DNA of 30,825 nt from a virus, in IMG/VR virus record IMGVR_UViG_3300035670_000930, positions 1-30,825 of that record; one strand, given 5' to 3'. The stretch's first letter is position 1; every line of letters begins with the position of its first letter. A program made the translations under genes and the position numbers. The notes under the pieces were generated by a model. The model made no database searches, was not told where the DNA came from, and saw only the letters and a program-made list of their open reading frames with translations. Positions 6,219 to 13,387 of this stretch are shown here, in pieces.

Positions 6219-6432
6219 ATGGCAAACGTACTCGACACCAAGACCCGTGCGCAAATCCTCTCCATGCTGGTTGAAGGCGCATCGATGCGTTCTGTCAGTC
6301 GCATAACTGGCGTTTCAATCAATACGGTTTCCAAGCTGCTGATTGACGCTGGCAATGCCTGCGCAGAGTACCATGACAACACGGTGCGCGACGTAGCAGC
6401 AAAGCGCGTCCAGTGCGATGAAATCTGGTCAT
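6219..6432 (+). pseudogene. IS1-family transposase, N-terminal remnant
   Basis: The first about 72 residues read as an IS1-type transposase: MANVLDTKTRAQILSMLVEG, a helix-turn-helix (SMRSVSRITGVSINTVSKLL) and VQCDEIWS, where the first catalytic Asp of the DDE domain lies (DEIW). After DEIWS the similarity stops. The frame stays open to 6686, but that part is antisense to two phage membrane-protein genes and is not transposase. The DDE domain is missing, so it cannot transpose. No convincing ribosome-binding site precedes the ATG. The break at about 6433 coincides with the restart of the phage late operon. Confidence 0.75.
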
Positions 6433-6453
6433 TATCTTTCGCCAGTCGATCAT
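6433..6453 (-). pseudogene. 5' stub of a late gene cut by the insertion
   Basis: An ATG at 6453 overlaps the stop of the 59-residue gene by four bases (ATGA) and has GGGAGG seven bases upstream. It opens a frame MIDWRKI whose continuation to a stop at 6319 is only the antisense of the transposase remnant. I read it as the true start of the gene whose remainder is at 4737 to about 4948. Confidence 0.5.
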
Positions 6454-6629
6454 TTCTTGCCTCCCGGCAGAAGCGACGACAGGTCAACTCCCCAAAGCAC
6501 GGCGGGCAGGCCAAGGATGTAGACAGGAAGCTCCTTGAAGGCGACGTGCACCACAACCAGCCCGACGAAAAGGGCTATGCCGATTGCGAACTTGACGCGC
6601 TCAAAGGTCCATCGGGATTCATCGCTCAT
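6450..6629 (-). CDS. small membrane protein of the lysis region
   Basis: A 59-residue protein: charged start (MSDESRWTFERVK), a hydrophobic segment at about 13-29, a short amphipathic turn, a second hydrophobic segment at 35-50 and a GGKK end. No family recognised. It overlaps the upstream 56-residue gene by 11 bases, and its stop overlaps the next (disrupted) start at 6453. The size suits a holin-associated protein, but there are several similar candidates beside it. Confidence 0.65.
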   Translation of the reverse strand: MSDESRWTFERVKFAIGIALFVGLVVVHVAFKELPVYILGLPAVLWGVDLSSLLPGGKK

Positions 6630-6789
6630 TGGCTCGCTCCCGCCGCCGCGTCAGAACCCGTGCAGCGAGATAGGCGGCTGCCATGATCACTGCCGCGCCA
6701 AGCCAGTAATTCAACTGCCCAGCGCTTACAGCCCGATTGCAGCCGTAGATGATCGCAAAAGAGCATGCGGCTATCAGCGTGTTGCTCAT
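6619..6789 (-). CDS. small membrane protein of the lysis region
   Basis: A 56-residue protein with hydrophobic segments at about 4-17 and 26-45 and a strongly basic C-terminus (TRRRERANER), as expected for a two-pass membrane protein with its C-terminus inside the cell. Its start shares one base with the stop of the 121-residue gene (TAATG). I place the start here because an upstream in-frame extension would run through most of that gene. No family recognised. Confidence 0.65.
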   Translation of the reverse strand: MSNTLIAACSFAIIYGCNRAVSAGQLNYWLGAAVIMAAAYLAARVLTRRRERANER

Positions 6790-7154
6790 TAACGCCCTCT
6801 TGTCGCAACGGTGAGAAAGAAGAACCCAACGATAACGCCTTGCAGCGTCCATAGTTCGACCGGGAGCGTGTCGGTACGGCCTTCCGTCCACGCCCCAAGC
6901 ACTTTGTCCCACACAATGAGTTTCCAATTGTAGATGATGAACGGCGCAGCCCATATCGCTTGGACGTACAGAACGATCCGATCCGCCGAACGCATTGCCT
7001 CAACACGTCCTTGAAGCTGTGCGATCTTGATATCCGCCTCAAGCTTTTCGGAATCCGTTTCGGCCTTGGCGCGGATTTCCTGCCATCGGTTGATTTGCTC
7101 ACCGATTGCTGAAATGCCGCCGCCTGCAAGCCACCTGAGGATGGTAGCGATCAT
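6789..7154 (-). CDS. holin-like membrane protein
   Basis: A 121-residue protein with a short hydrophobic N-terminus (1-17), a coiled-coil segment (about 20-57, EIRAKAETDSEKLEADIKIAQ), a hydrophobic stretch with aromatic residues (about 62-82) and a last hydrophobic segment (about 104-118). The layout (amphipathic or coiled N-half and two membrane segments at the end) recalls the holins encoded beside endolysins in alphaproteobacterial phages and gene-transfer agents. It overlaps the 67-residue gene by 4 bases. Holin is the best guess, but the 67-residue neighbour is an equal candidate. Confidence 0.6.
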   Translation of the reverse strand: MIATILRWLAGGGISAIGEQINRWQEIRAKAETDSEKLEADIKIAQLQGRVEAMRSADRIVLYVQAIWAAPFIIYNWKLIVWDKVLGAWTEGRTDTLPVELWTLQGVIVGFFFLTVATRGR

Positions 7155-7354
7155 GTTGCGCCGCCATCGCGCTTGGCGAACATGTACCAGATTTCTGTTG
7201 CTGCCCCGACAATGCTGCCAAGGGCAAGCGAAAGCAGTTGCAGCACGTCTTCATCAACGGCCAACTGTTCGCCGAAATTGGTATCGAGAAGGCCGAAGGC
7301 TACCAGCGCCCCGGCTCCATAGCGAAGGATGATGCGTGAGATAGGCGCAAGCAT
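7151..7354 (-). CDS. small holin candidate, two membrane segments
   Basis: A 67-residue protein with hydrophobic segments at about 8-24 and 37-56, an acidic loop between them (NFGEQLAVDED) and a short basic tail (AKRDGG). It starts 3 bases after the endolysin stop, with GGAAGGAAG as ribosome-binding site. This pattern (LLSLALGSIVGAATEIWYM) resembles small proteins annotated as putative phage holins (Pam3-gp28 type, from memory) next to lysis enzymes. Together with the 121-residue gene it probably provides the membrane part of lysis. Confidence 0.65.
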   Translation of the reverse strand: MLAPISRIILRYGAGALVAFGLLDTNFGEQLAVDEDVLQLLSLALGSIVGAATEIWYMFAKRDGGAT

Positions 7355-7357
7355 GGT

Positions 7358-8035
7358 TCACTTCCTTCCGAACAATGACAGAATGAACGCCAGCCACCCG
7401 GATTTGACCGCTGGCGCGGTTTCAGGAGCCGGAGCGGTGTCGGGCGCGGTTTCCGGCTTGTCGCGTTCCTTGGGCATTTGTGGGGATTTGCCGTATCCGG
7501 CCTCCACAAGCGCCGCTTCGAACTTGCGCGCGTACCCGGCGATAAGCTTGGCGCGGTCGGTCTTGTTGATGACCCGGCGCATTTGCTCATAGGTTTTGTA
7601 GTCCGCAAGTTTCTTGCCGGTGAAGGTGCCAAGGAAGGAACCTTCAACCAGAATGCGCGCTGCAATTCTGGTTTCTTTTGCCAATTCCGGATTGGACAAA
7701 AGGTCCACACCAAGCCGATTCGACCAGTCAGAATAGTTGCGCCGCCCGGTAATCTGCACCAGCCCGCGCCCCTTGAACCGCTTACCATCGCCCTTGTGAA
7801 TATTGCCCAAATCCTTGCGGCCTTCGTAATCCGCGCCGCTGGCGTATTCCTCGACGGCGCGCCAACGGTCGCTTTCATGATGCGCGGTGGCAAGGATATA
7901 GGCCGCGTGTTTCAACGGCAGAACAAAGCGCTCCAAATCGGACAACACACTATTAATCCGGTTGACCTGATCGGCAGAAAGCCGCTTTTCCGGAACCATG
8001 TTGCGCACAAGGTCAAAAACTGGCGTCCTGTTCAT
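7358..8035 (-). CDS. endolysin, GH19 chitinase-like
   Basis: A 225-residue lysozyme-like enzyme that would cut peptidoglycan at lysis. The glycoside hydrolase 19 signature is clear: AYILATAHHESDRW with the likely catalytic E54, a second acidic pair near E62/E63, and RFKGRGLVQITGRRNY (86-101). After the catalytic domain (to about 182) come a Lys/Pro/Thr linker (TAPDTAPAPETAPA) and a short hydrophobic end (SGWLAFILSLFGRK) that could bind the membrane. There is no N-terminal signal, so it should need a holin. I chose the ATG at 8035, which overlaps the upstream stop by 4 bases, over one at 8095. Confidence 0.85.
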   Translation of the reverse strand: MNRTPVFDLVRNMVPEKRLSADQVNRINSVLSDLERFVLPLKHAAYILATAHHESDRWRAVEEYASGADYEGRKDLGNIHKGDGKRFKGRGLVQITGRRNYSDWSNRLGVDLLSNPELAKETRIAARILVEGSFLGTFTGKKLADYKTYEQMRRVINKTDRAKLIAGYARKFEAALVEAGYGKSPQMPKERDKPETAPDTAPAPETAPAVKSGWLAFILSLFGRK

Positions 8036-8589
8036 GCGACCAACCCCCGAACCTTTTCCATAATGCGGGTGACCGTGATCGGGTCCGAGGCGCATGGGAT
8101 GTGCCCGCCCGGGACCTTGATGACCTTGTGCCGGTCCTTCATTTCCGGCCGCACAACGTACATGCCGCCTTTGCTTCCCTTCGGATCACGCCAGCGCGCG
8201 ATTGCAGGGAATCCGGATGAAGCCCAGAACTCATCGATCAGGGCAACGTTGTCCGGGATTTTCATCGGCGGATGCCCCGGCGCCAGCGCGGTTGCATCGA
8301 TCCCTGCGACATAGGCAACTGCAATGCCGCGATCCCGCAACCGGGTAGCAATCTGCTGGCAGCGCAGCGCGCCATAGCTGTGACCAATCAGGATCACGAC
8401 CGGCTTGTCGCCATAGGCTTTCTGCCGGGCGATGATGCCATCGCTTGCCTTTTGCCATTGCCGCTGCTGCCAGTGATTGGCGTCCCAGACCGGAGACAGT
8501 CTGTCAGCCATGGCATCCAGTGCCCTGGTTCCCCGGTCGAAAAACCGGCCGCCGAGACCGGCAAACAAATGCATTTCAATGCGAGCCAT
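8032..8589 (-). CDS. alpha/beta hydrolase (esterase/lipase-like), lysis cassette
   Basis: A 185-residue alpha/beta hydrolase with a nucleophile elbow GHSYG (69-73, S71) after a beta strand (KPVVILI), a plausible acid at D98 (GIDAT) or D119, and H163 in VPGGHIP. The fold is small. It lies between the tail fibre and the endolysin and overlaps the latter (ATGA). GAGG precedes the ATG at 8589. Position invites comparison with LysB esterases of mycobacteriophages, but the host is presumably Gram-negative, so the substrate could be a surface polymer ester, a lipid or an outer-membrane component. Substrate unknown. Confidence 0.7.
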   Translation of the reverse strand: MARIEMHLFAGLGGRFFDRGTRALDAMADRLSPVWDANHWQQRQWQKASDGIIARQKAYGDKPVVILIGHSYGALRCQQIATRLRDRGIAVAYVAGIDATALAPGHPPMKIPDNVALIDEFWASSGFPAIARWRDPKGSKGGMYVVRPEMKDRHKVIKVPGGHIPCASDPITVTRIMEKVRGLVA

Positions 8590-8597
8590 GACGGACC

Positions 8598-10319
8598 TCA
8601 CTTTGACGGACGGGAGCGGAGCATTTCGTAGAGGTACTTGGCCAGCCATTCGGCCAACGTGCCGAGAATGTGCCGTCCATCAAGCCATGGCGACACTGGC
8701 GTGGTAGCGTTTGGCGGCCACCGGAATGTCTTGTCTGGCCGATGGAATTCGATCTTGCGGCGCTCGCAGATTTCCGCTGCGATATCGCCATAAGCGTCAT
8801 TGTTGCCGGGCGGGTCGCTTGGCAGCGTCCATATGATGATCAGTTGCGTGAGATCGGTGTACTTGTCTTCAAATTCCTGAATGAACGTCTCGAAGCCGCC
8901 CCTGAAAGTCGTATCGATCCCCAGTCCAAAGTCTTCAGTCGTCCCTTCATCAACGCCGTTCACGTCAAGGGCATCGGCCCCGCCTGCAAAGGCAATGACG
9001 TAGCCGCCGGAAATGTCCGGCCAGGTCGTGATTGCCCGGCACATGGCAACCGAAGCGCTGTAGGCAGCATCGTCTATTTCATCGGGATCGGTGAGCGAGC
9101 GGTACGAAAACGCCGATCCGCCCTTGGCGACGTTGTACAGTTCGCTTGCCCCGACCAGCTTGCCAAAATGCCGGGGAGGGCCAAAAAAGCTGTTGCCGGA
9201 ATTGTCAACGGATTGGCTATCGCCACCCCATACAATCGGCTTGCCCGCGAACCGCGTCCACTCCACGGTTGGATACCAGTCCTTGCTTAGAGCATGCTGG
9301 TTTGCCGTTCGTCCTGTTTGCGCTCCGGCGCTTACCCGCGACAGGTATTGATAACCGGCGACCGAATCCGCGAACGACAACTGCACGTATGTAGTGGACG
9401 CAGGAACGGTTAGTTCAGCAGGAAAAGCCGATTGCACAAGGACCGATGAAGCGGCGTTGCCAGGCACGACCCACTGGAAATCAGACTTTTTCCAATGGAT
9501 GGTTGCCGCCCTGCCAAGGTACAGCGTTTCGCCCGCTGTAACCGGGATATGATGCGTAGTTTGCGCCGCGCCGGTTGCGGAAAAATTGTCGGTAGTCGAG
9601 CTAAGGCCGAAAGCGGTAATCAGCCTTGTCGGGTCAATCAGGTTGTTACCGTCCTGCACGGTCCCGGCAAGCAGTTCAGGGCGCAAGGTTTCGTCGGGGA
9701 TACGCTCGCTGTTGAGCGTGACAATCGCGCCGGTTTTTTCAGCCGTGTAGAATTCAAGGCGAAACCGGATTGCAGTGGCAGGAGCGCCGCCTAGCGGCCT
9801 GCCCGTGCCCGATGACACAACGGTCGTTCCCGCCGTGTCGGAATAGAACCCGTAACGCGCAATGCGCCGGTTCACGAATACGATATCGCCTTCCGCGATT
9901 ACCATCGGCCCGGTCGTGGTCTGCAAGGTCGCGCCGGACGTGGTGAGCACACCGGATGACAACCGCCATCCGTCAAGGTCGGTTGTCGAGTCGTACAGGT
10001 TCGCCGGGTTGTCGATGGCCGGGGTAGCGAGATTTAGTACGCTGTCCGCGCCTTTTTGAGCGACCAACTGCCAATAGGCGCTTGACGTTGTCGGAAGGGT
10101 TGGAGGCGTGTCACCAGTGGTCGCTTGCAGGGCAACCCAAGTGCTGTTTTGATGCGTGACCAGATCGCCTTGCGCATAGGCCGTCAAAACGTTGTACGCG
10201 CCGCGATGCCCGGCCATGGTGCCAGTCGGTCCGGTCGGTCCGGTTGCACCTGTAGGCCCGCGAGCGCCGCTAACAAGCGTGATTTCATTCGTCGCGCGAT
10301 TGAGAGTTACGCTTGGCAT
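8598..10319 (-). CDS. tail fibre/tailspike with collagen-like repeat and SGNH-hydrolase C-terminal domain
   Basis: A 573-residue late protein. Residues 1-17 are a short head, 18-33 a collagen-like run (GARGPTGATGPTG), 38-90 a carbohydrate-binding-like module (WVALQATTGDTPP), then a beta-rich middle to about 350. The end is an SGNH-type hydrolase: GGDSQS (365-370, nucleophile S368), the block II Gly near 400 and WLDGRH (D547, H550) near the C-terminus. Block III, usually GxND, reads GGAD (446-449), so the oxyanion Asn is replaced. The likely role is binding and de-esterifying (for example deacetylating) host surface polysaccharide. No intramolecular chaperone is seen. Confidence 0.75.
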   Translation of the reverse strand: MPSVTLNRATNEITLVSGARGPTGATGPTGPTGTMAGHRGAYNVLTAYAQGDLVTHQNSTWVALQATTGDTPPTLPTTSSAYWQLVAQKGADSVLNLATPAIDNPANLYDSTTDLDGWRLSSGVLTTSGATLQTTTGPMVIAEGDIVFVNRRIARYGFYSDTAGTTVVSSGTGRPLGGAPATAIRFRLEFYTAEKTGAIVTLNSERIPDETLRPELLAGTVQDGNNLIDPTRLITAFGLSSTTDNFSATGAAQTTHHIPVTAGETLYLGRAATIHWKKSDFQWVVPGNAASSVLVQSAFPAELTVPASTTYVQLSFADSVAGYQYLSRVSAGAQTGRTANQHALSKDWYPTVEWTRFAGKPIVWGGDSQSVDNSGNSFFGPPRHFGKLVGASELYNVAKGGSAFSYRSLTDPDEIDDAAYSASVAMCRAITTWPDISGGYVIAFAGGADALDVNGVDEGTTEDFGLGIDTTFRGGFETFIQEFEDKYTDLTQLIIIWTLPSDPPGNNDAYGDIAAEICERRKIEFHRPDKTFRWPPNATTPVSPWLDGRHILGTLAEWLAKYLYEMLRSRPSK

Positions 10320-10321
10320 GA

Positions 10322-10687
10322 TCAGCCCTTTTCCTGCACTTCAATGAACCCGTAAGCGAGCGCCTGCACAGTTCCGTCTGGTTGCGTTTCCCGCAGTTCA
10401 TAGGAAAGCCGCCCGCCTTCCTTGCCGGTGAAGGTCGATGCAGGAATCAGGAACGTAAATTCGCCCGCCGCCGCGTCCGTAATGGTCATCACATGGGTGA
10501 TTTCCGGAGCAGCGGTCAGGCCGTAATTCGGGGACGAGTCTTCATCGTCCTTGACCACAACGGTAAAGGTGTACCCGGTAATATCGACCGGGGTGCCGTC
10601 TGCTGTGTAAGTCCACGGCTCATAGACACCGACCGATGCCAAGCAGGAAAGTGGATGCCACACGCCGCGATTATCGCCGTAAGCCAT
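10322..10687 (-). CDS. hypothetical tail/baseplate-associated protein
   Basis: A 121-residue protein, beta-rich (VDITGYTFTVVVKDDED.., GEFTFLIPASTFTGKEGGRLSYELRETQPDG), resembling the small immunoglobulin-like or BppU-type modules that sit between tail fibre genes; this is a fold-level guess. The ATG at 10687 shares a base with the previous stop (TGATG) and follows AAGGGGG, so I prefer it to an in-frame ATG at 10714. It lies 2 bases before the SGNH tail fibre and probably joins that fibre to the tail. Confidence 0.65.
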   Translation of the reverse strand: MAYGDNRGVWHPLSCLASVGVYEPWTYTADGTPVDITGYTFTVVVKDDEDSSPNYGLTAAPEITHVMTITDAAAGEFTFLIPASTFTGKEGGRLSYELRETQPDGTVQALAYGFIEVQEKG

Positions 10688-11658
10688 CAGGCGGCCCCCT
10701 TGTGCTTCATCCAACCCTTGACGCGGAGATAGATTTCAGTGCCCATGGAAGCCGCGATGCCCATGCCTTCGTTTGCATGGGCAGAACCCGACCGCTGTTC
10801 GATCTTGTAGGAACCCGCTGTCAGCAGCGCTTCGCCGGTCAATTCGACCGTATGCGAGCCGCCCGTGATCGAGTCTGCCCAACCCGTCATGCCGTAGAAT
10901 TCAGCGCTGTCAGACGTGCGCAAAATGCGGGTTTTCGCCTGATCGCATTTGTAGACAATCGCGCTCCACTGAACCCAGCATGTTTTTGTGGTCGTGAACA
11001 CGTTCGATGCGAGCGAGACTATGCCGCCCGGATCATAGACTTCGGTGTTGATCGGGCGCGTTTCCCATGCGCCGGTCGTTACCGATCCGCCGTTCGTTCC
11101 AGAGGCAAACTGCGCTTCAAGAACGAAGTCGGGAACCCCGGATTGCGGCGCTTGGAGCGCGTCAATCGCTGCCTTCACGTTGGCAGGCGATGCGCCGGTA
11201 ATCGTCGTTCCTGCCCCGGCCTCCCAGTTTGCGGTCACCTGCCCGGTTTTCAAACCGGAAACGTCCGATTGCACGGTTGTCATGTCGGATTGCGCAGCCG
11301 CGCCAAGCGCCGTGCGCGCGTTCGCCGCCGTGGTTGATCCGGTCCCGCCGTTGGCAACCGCAAGCGTTCCGGATTCCCCGACATAAGGCGTCAGAACGTC
11401 ATAGGTCCAAACGGCAACGTCTGCCGAAGTGGTCAGAACGGCCTTGTAATTGTCCCCGCCTGCAACATAGATACGCGGGATGCGCCCGGCGCTATCAAGC
11501 ACAATCGGATGATCATGCGCTGTTGAAAGCGCGTTATCCTCATACGCCGTCGCGGGCGTTGTGGTGCCATCGTCATAGATGTACAACTTGCCGCCTGGAT
11601 ATGGCTTGCCGTTGGCATCAACGGGAGAAAGCCCCGGAGGGAAAAGGAGAGCAGCCAT
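10687..11658 (-). CDS. tail fibre/tailspike protein with head-binding-type N-terminus
   Basis: A 323-residue protein. The N-terminal about 90 residues (PVDANGKPYPGGKLYIYDDGTTTP...AYEDNALST..HPIVLDSAGRIPRIYVAGGDNYKAVLTTS) resemble the module that attaches tail proteins to the particle in P22-like and related phages. A Gly/Thr/Ala-rich stem with short heptad character (about 95-170) and a beta-sandwich-like C-terminus (about 180-323) follow. No enzymatic motif is seen. It is probably the adaptor that links the SGNH fibre to the virion. The terminal stop overlaps the next start by one base. Confidence 0.75.
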   Translation of the reverse strand: MAALLFPPGLSPVDANGKPYPGGKLYIYDDGTTTPATAYEDNALSTAHDHPIVLDSAGRIPRIYVAGGDNYKAVLTTSADVAVWTYDVLTPYVGESGTLAVANGGTGSTTAANARTALGAAAQSDMTTVQSDVSGLKTGQVTANWEAGAGTTITGASPANVKAAIDALQAPQSGVPDFVLEAQFASGTNGGSVTTGAWETRPINTEVYDPGGIVSLASNVFTTTKTCWVQWSAIVYKCDQAKTRILRTSDSAEFYGMTGWADSITGGSHTVELTGEALLTAGSYKIEQRSGSAHANEGMGIAASMGTEIYLRVKGWMKHKGAA

Positions 11659-11671
11659 TAACGGACCTCAA

Positions 11672-11842
11672 ATGGATTTGGAGCCTGAGGAGTGGGCAAG
11701 CGACCGCAAGCGCGAACCGTTTTGGGGTCCGTCTGCATTGCCCTTGTTTTTGGTATTGCTGGCGTCAGTCCCAATTCATTGGGCTGCAAAGACGCTTATC
11801 TTGCCCGGTATCGCGCTGCTTCTTGGCTGGTTATCGGGGTAA
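11672..11842 (+). CDS. possible small plus-strand membrane protein inside the late operon
   Basis: A 56-residue frame on the strand opposite to all its neighbours fills the only sizeable gap (137 bases) in the tail region and overlaps the end of the 11796-13385 gene by 47 bases. It has a charged start (MDLEPEEWASDRKREPFW) and two hydrophobic segments (about 21-36 and 40-54), a believable small membrane protein. No clear ribosome-binding site or promoter is seen. It could be a moron or chance. No family recognised. Confidence 0.35.
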   Translation: MDLEPEEWASDRKREPFWGPSALPLFLVLLASVPIHWAAKTLILPGIALLLGWLSG

Positions 11843-13385
11843 GCGGGGACAGATAGTTCGGGATCGCCCCGACCTGCGGGACAAATCCGCGCGCCGCGTT
11901 TGCCTGTACCGCTTGCGCTGCCCTGAGGGCAGCATTGTCAGCAATGCTGCCCGCTGTTCTGCCGATCATGCCGGGGACCGCTGCCATCAACGCGCCACCC
12001 AACGGACCTCCTACAGCGCTGCCAATGCCGCCGCCTGTCATAGCTCCGAGGCTTACTGAAACAACGCCTTTCGGGTCGAATTTGGCAAGGAACCGGGTCA
12101 ACCCGCTTGCAGTGTCGCCGCGCGCAATCTGCCGGATAAGCGCTTTTTCTTCTGCTGAGAAAGCGCGCATTTCCCGCTGGTTCTTGTACAGCTTGGCAAA
12201 CTCGCGGCGGATGGTGTTTGCTGCACCCGACTGAGTGTACTGCCCGGTGTTCACGTCTGCCAAATCCATGATTCGGGCGATGGTTTCCGCCTTGGACTTG
12301 CGCCGGTATGCATCGCGGGCTTCCCGAAGGAACTTGAATCCCTGCGGGTCGCCTGTAACCTGCCCCGGTTGAATGTTGTCGGCAAAATCGTCTACTGCAT
12401 CCTTGATGCGAGACAGTGTACGAATGTCGTCTTTGGCTGCACCCTTCATCGCGTTCCCGACCACTTGCCGGAACTCGTCAAACTCGCGAAGGGATACCGG
12501 CTTGCCATCAAGAAAGCGAACAAAGTCCTTGGCTACGCCAACTGTCTGCGGGCGAAGGCGGTCATTGAACTTGTCTGCTGCTGCTTTGACCTGCATCGCA
12601 AGTTGGCGCATGGCCTGCGGCCGGATTTGCGTCCCGGCCTGGTCCGCCTGAGCATATAGCCCTTTGGCCTGATTTGCGAGATCGTCAATGCTTGGCGCTG
12701 CTGTTCTGTTTGCCCGCCATTTGGCTATAGCGCGCCCGACCGCCTGTCCCGTGCCGCCAAGCGCACCGCCAATGACAGCGCCGGTAGGAGCCGCGTCCAA
12801 TGCACCTTGCACCCGCTGTCCCGGATTTGCTTCGCCAGCACCGACAAGAGCGCTATATGCCGCGCCGTCAATCGCACCGCCCGTCACAGCCGGAATAACG
12901 CCCTTGCCAAGCCTGCCCATCATGGTCAAGCCGGACTTCATAAGCCCGCCGCCCGATACGATGCCGCCCGCCGCTTCCTGCAAGGTTGACGATACGGGGT
13001 TTCGCTCTCGATACGCGGACTTGTCCTGATCAAACTTGCGCTGCAAATCCGTGTACGATTCCGACAATGAAGCGCGATCCTGTCCCATGATCTTGCGCTT
13101 TGCCATTTCGACCGGCGACAAGACGCCCGCGAAAAGCTCGTCATCAAACCCGAACAGCATGCCGCTTGCCACCGGGTTGTACTGCCCTCGATTGACCGGA
13201 TCGGGCTTGGAATCTTCAAAGCCCTGATCGATGCGCGCCTGATTGTTGACCGGATCGCCCCTGTCCTGAGACACCGGGGCAGCCATCTGCTTTTTCAGCG
13301 CGCGCGCAAGCATGGTTGCCGCCGCCGTGTCCCCGGCTCGGTCGGCATTTACCAACGCGCGCTTCATGGCTTCGATATCGGCCAT
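11796..13385 (-). CDS. internal virion / DNA ejection protein (gp16/gp20-type role)
   Basis: A 529-residue protein in the position of the P22 injection proteins. Several Gly/Ala-rich hydrophobic helices (about 130-215 and 440-500, GGAIGGALGGTG style) could insert in the membrane, set around a charged helical middle (about 225-420). The N-terminus (ADIEAMKRALVNADRAGDTAAATMLARALK) matches the short repeat-like opening common in such phage ejection proteins. It starts 2 bases after the stop of the 384-residue gene. I cannot say which P22 injection protein it equals; the role is inferred from order, size and composition. Confidence 0.65.
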   Translation of the reverse strand: MADIEAMKRALVNADRAGDTAAATMLARALKKQMAAPVSQDRGDPVNNQARIDQGFEDSKPDPVNRGQYNPVASGMLFGFDDELFAGVLSPVEMAKRKIMGQDRASLSESYTDLQRKFDQDKSAYRERNPVSSTLQEAAGGIVSGGGLMKSGLTMMGRLGKGVIPAVTGGAIDGAAYSALVGAGEANPGQRVQGALDAAPTGAVIGGALGGTGQAVGRAIAKWRANRTAAPSIDDLANQAKGLYAQADQAGTQIRPQAMRQLAMQVKAAADKFNDRLRPQTVGVAKDFVRFLDGKPVSLREFDEFRQVVGNAMKGAAKDDIRTLSRIKDAVDDFADNIQPGQVTGDPQGFKFLREARDAYRRKSKAETIARIMDLADVNTGQYTQSGAANTIRREFAKLYKNQREMRAFSAEEKALIRQIARGDTASGLTRFLAKFDPKGVVSVSLGAMTGGGIGSAVGGPLGGALMAAVPGMIGRTAGSIADNAALRAAQAVQANAARGFVPQVGAIPNYLSPLTPITSQEAARYRAR

Positions 13386-13387
13386 TG

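Larger units (their letters stand above)
4949..6433. mobile_element. inserted cargo segment: Panacea toxin-antitoxin locus plus IS1-family remnant
   Basis: The segment lies between two minus-strand genes of the late operon, runs on the opposite strand, has its own promoter and is visibly more AT-rich (especially 5380-6210) than the phage around it. The left edge is placed at a GGTAGTGTCTCAG sequence (4949-4961) and the right edge where similarity to an IS1 transposase stops (about 6433). No inverted copy of the left sequence is seen at the right edge and no target duplication is visible, so it is not an intact transposon. Edges are estimates to within some tens of bases. Confidence 0.5.

Noticed and set aside
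6433-6686. C-terminal continuation of the transposase frame
   Set aside because: Similarity to IS1 transposase ends at DEIWS; the rest is antisense to two small membrane-protein genes with coupled starts.
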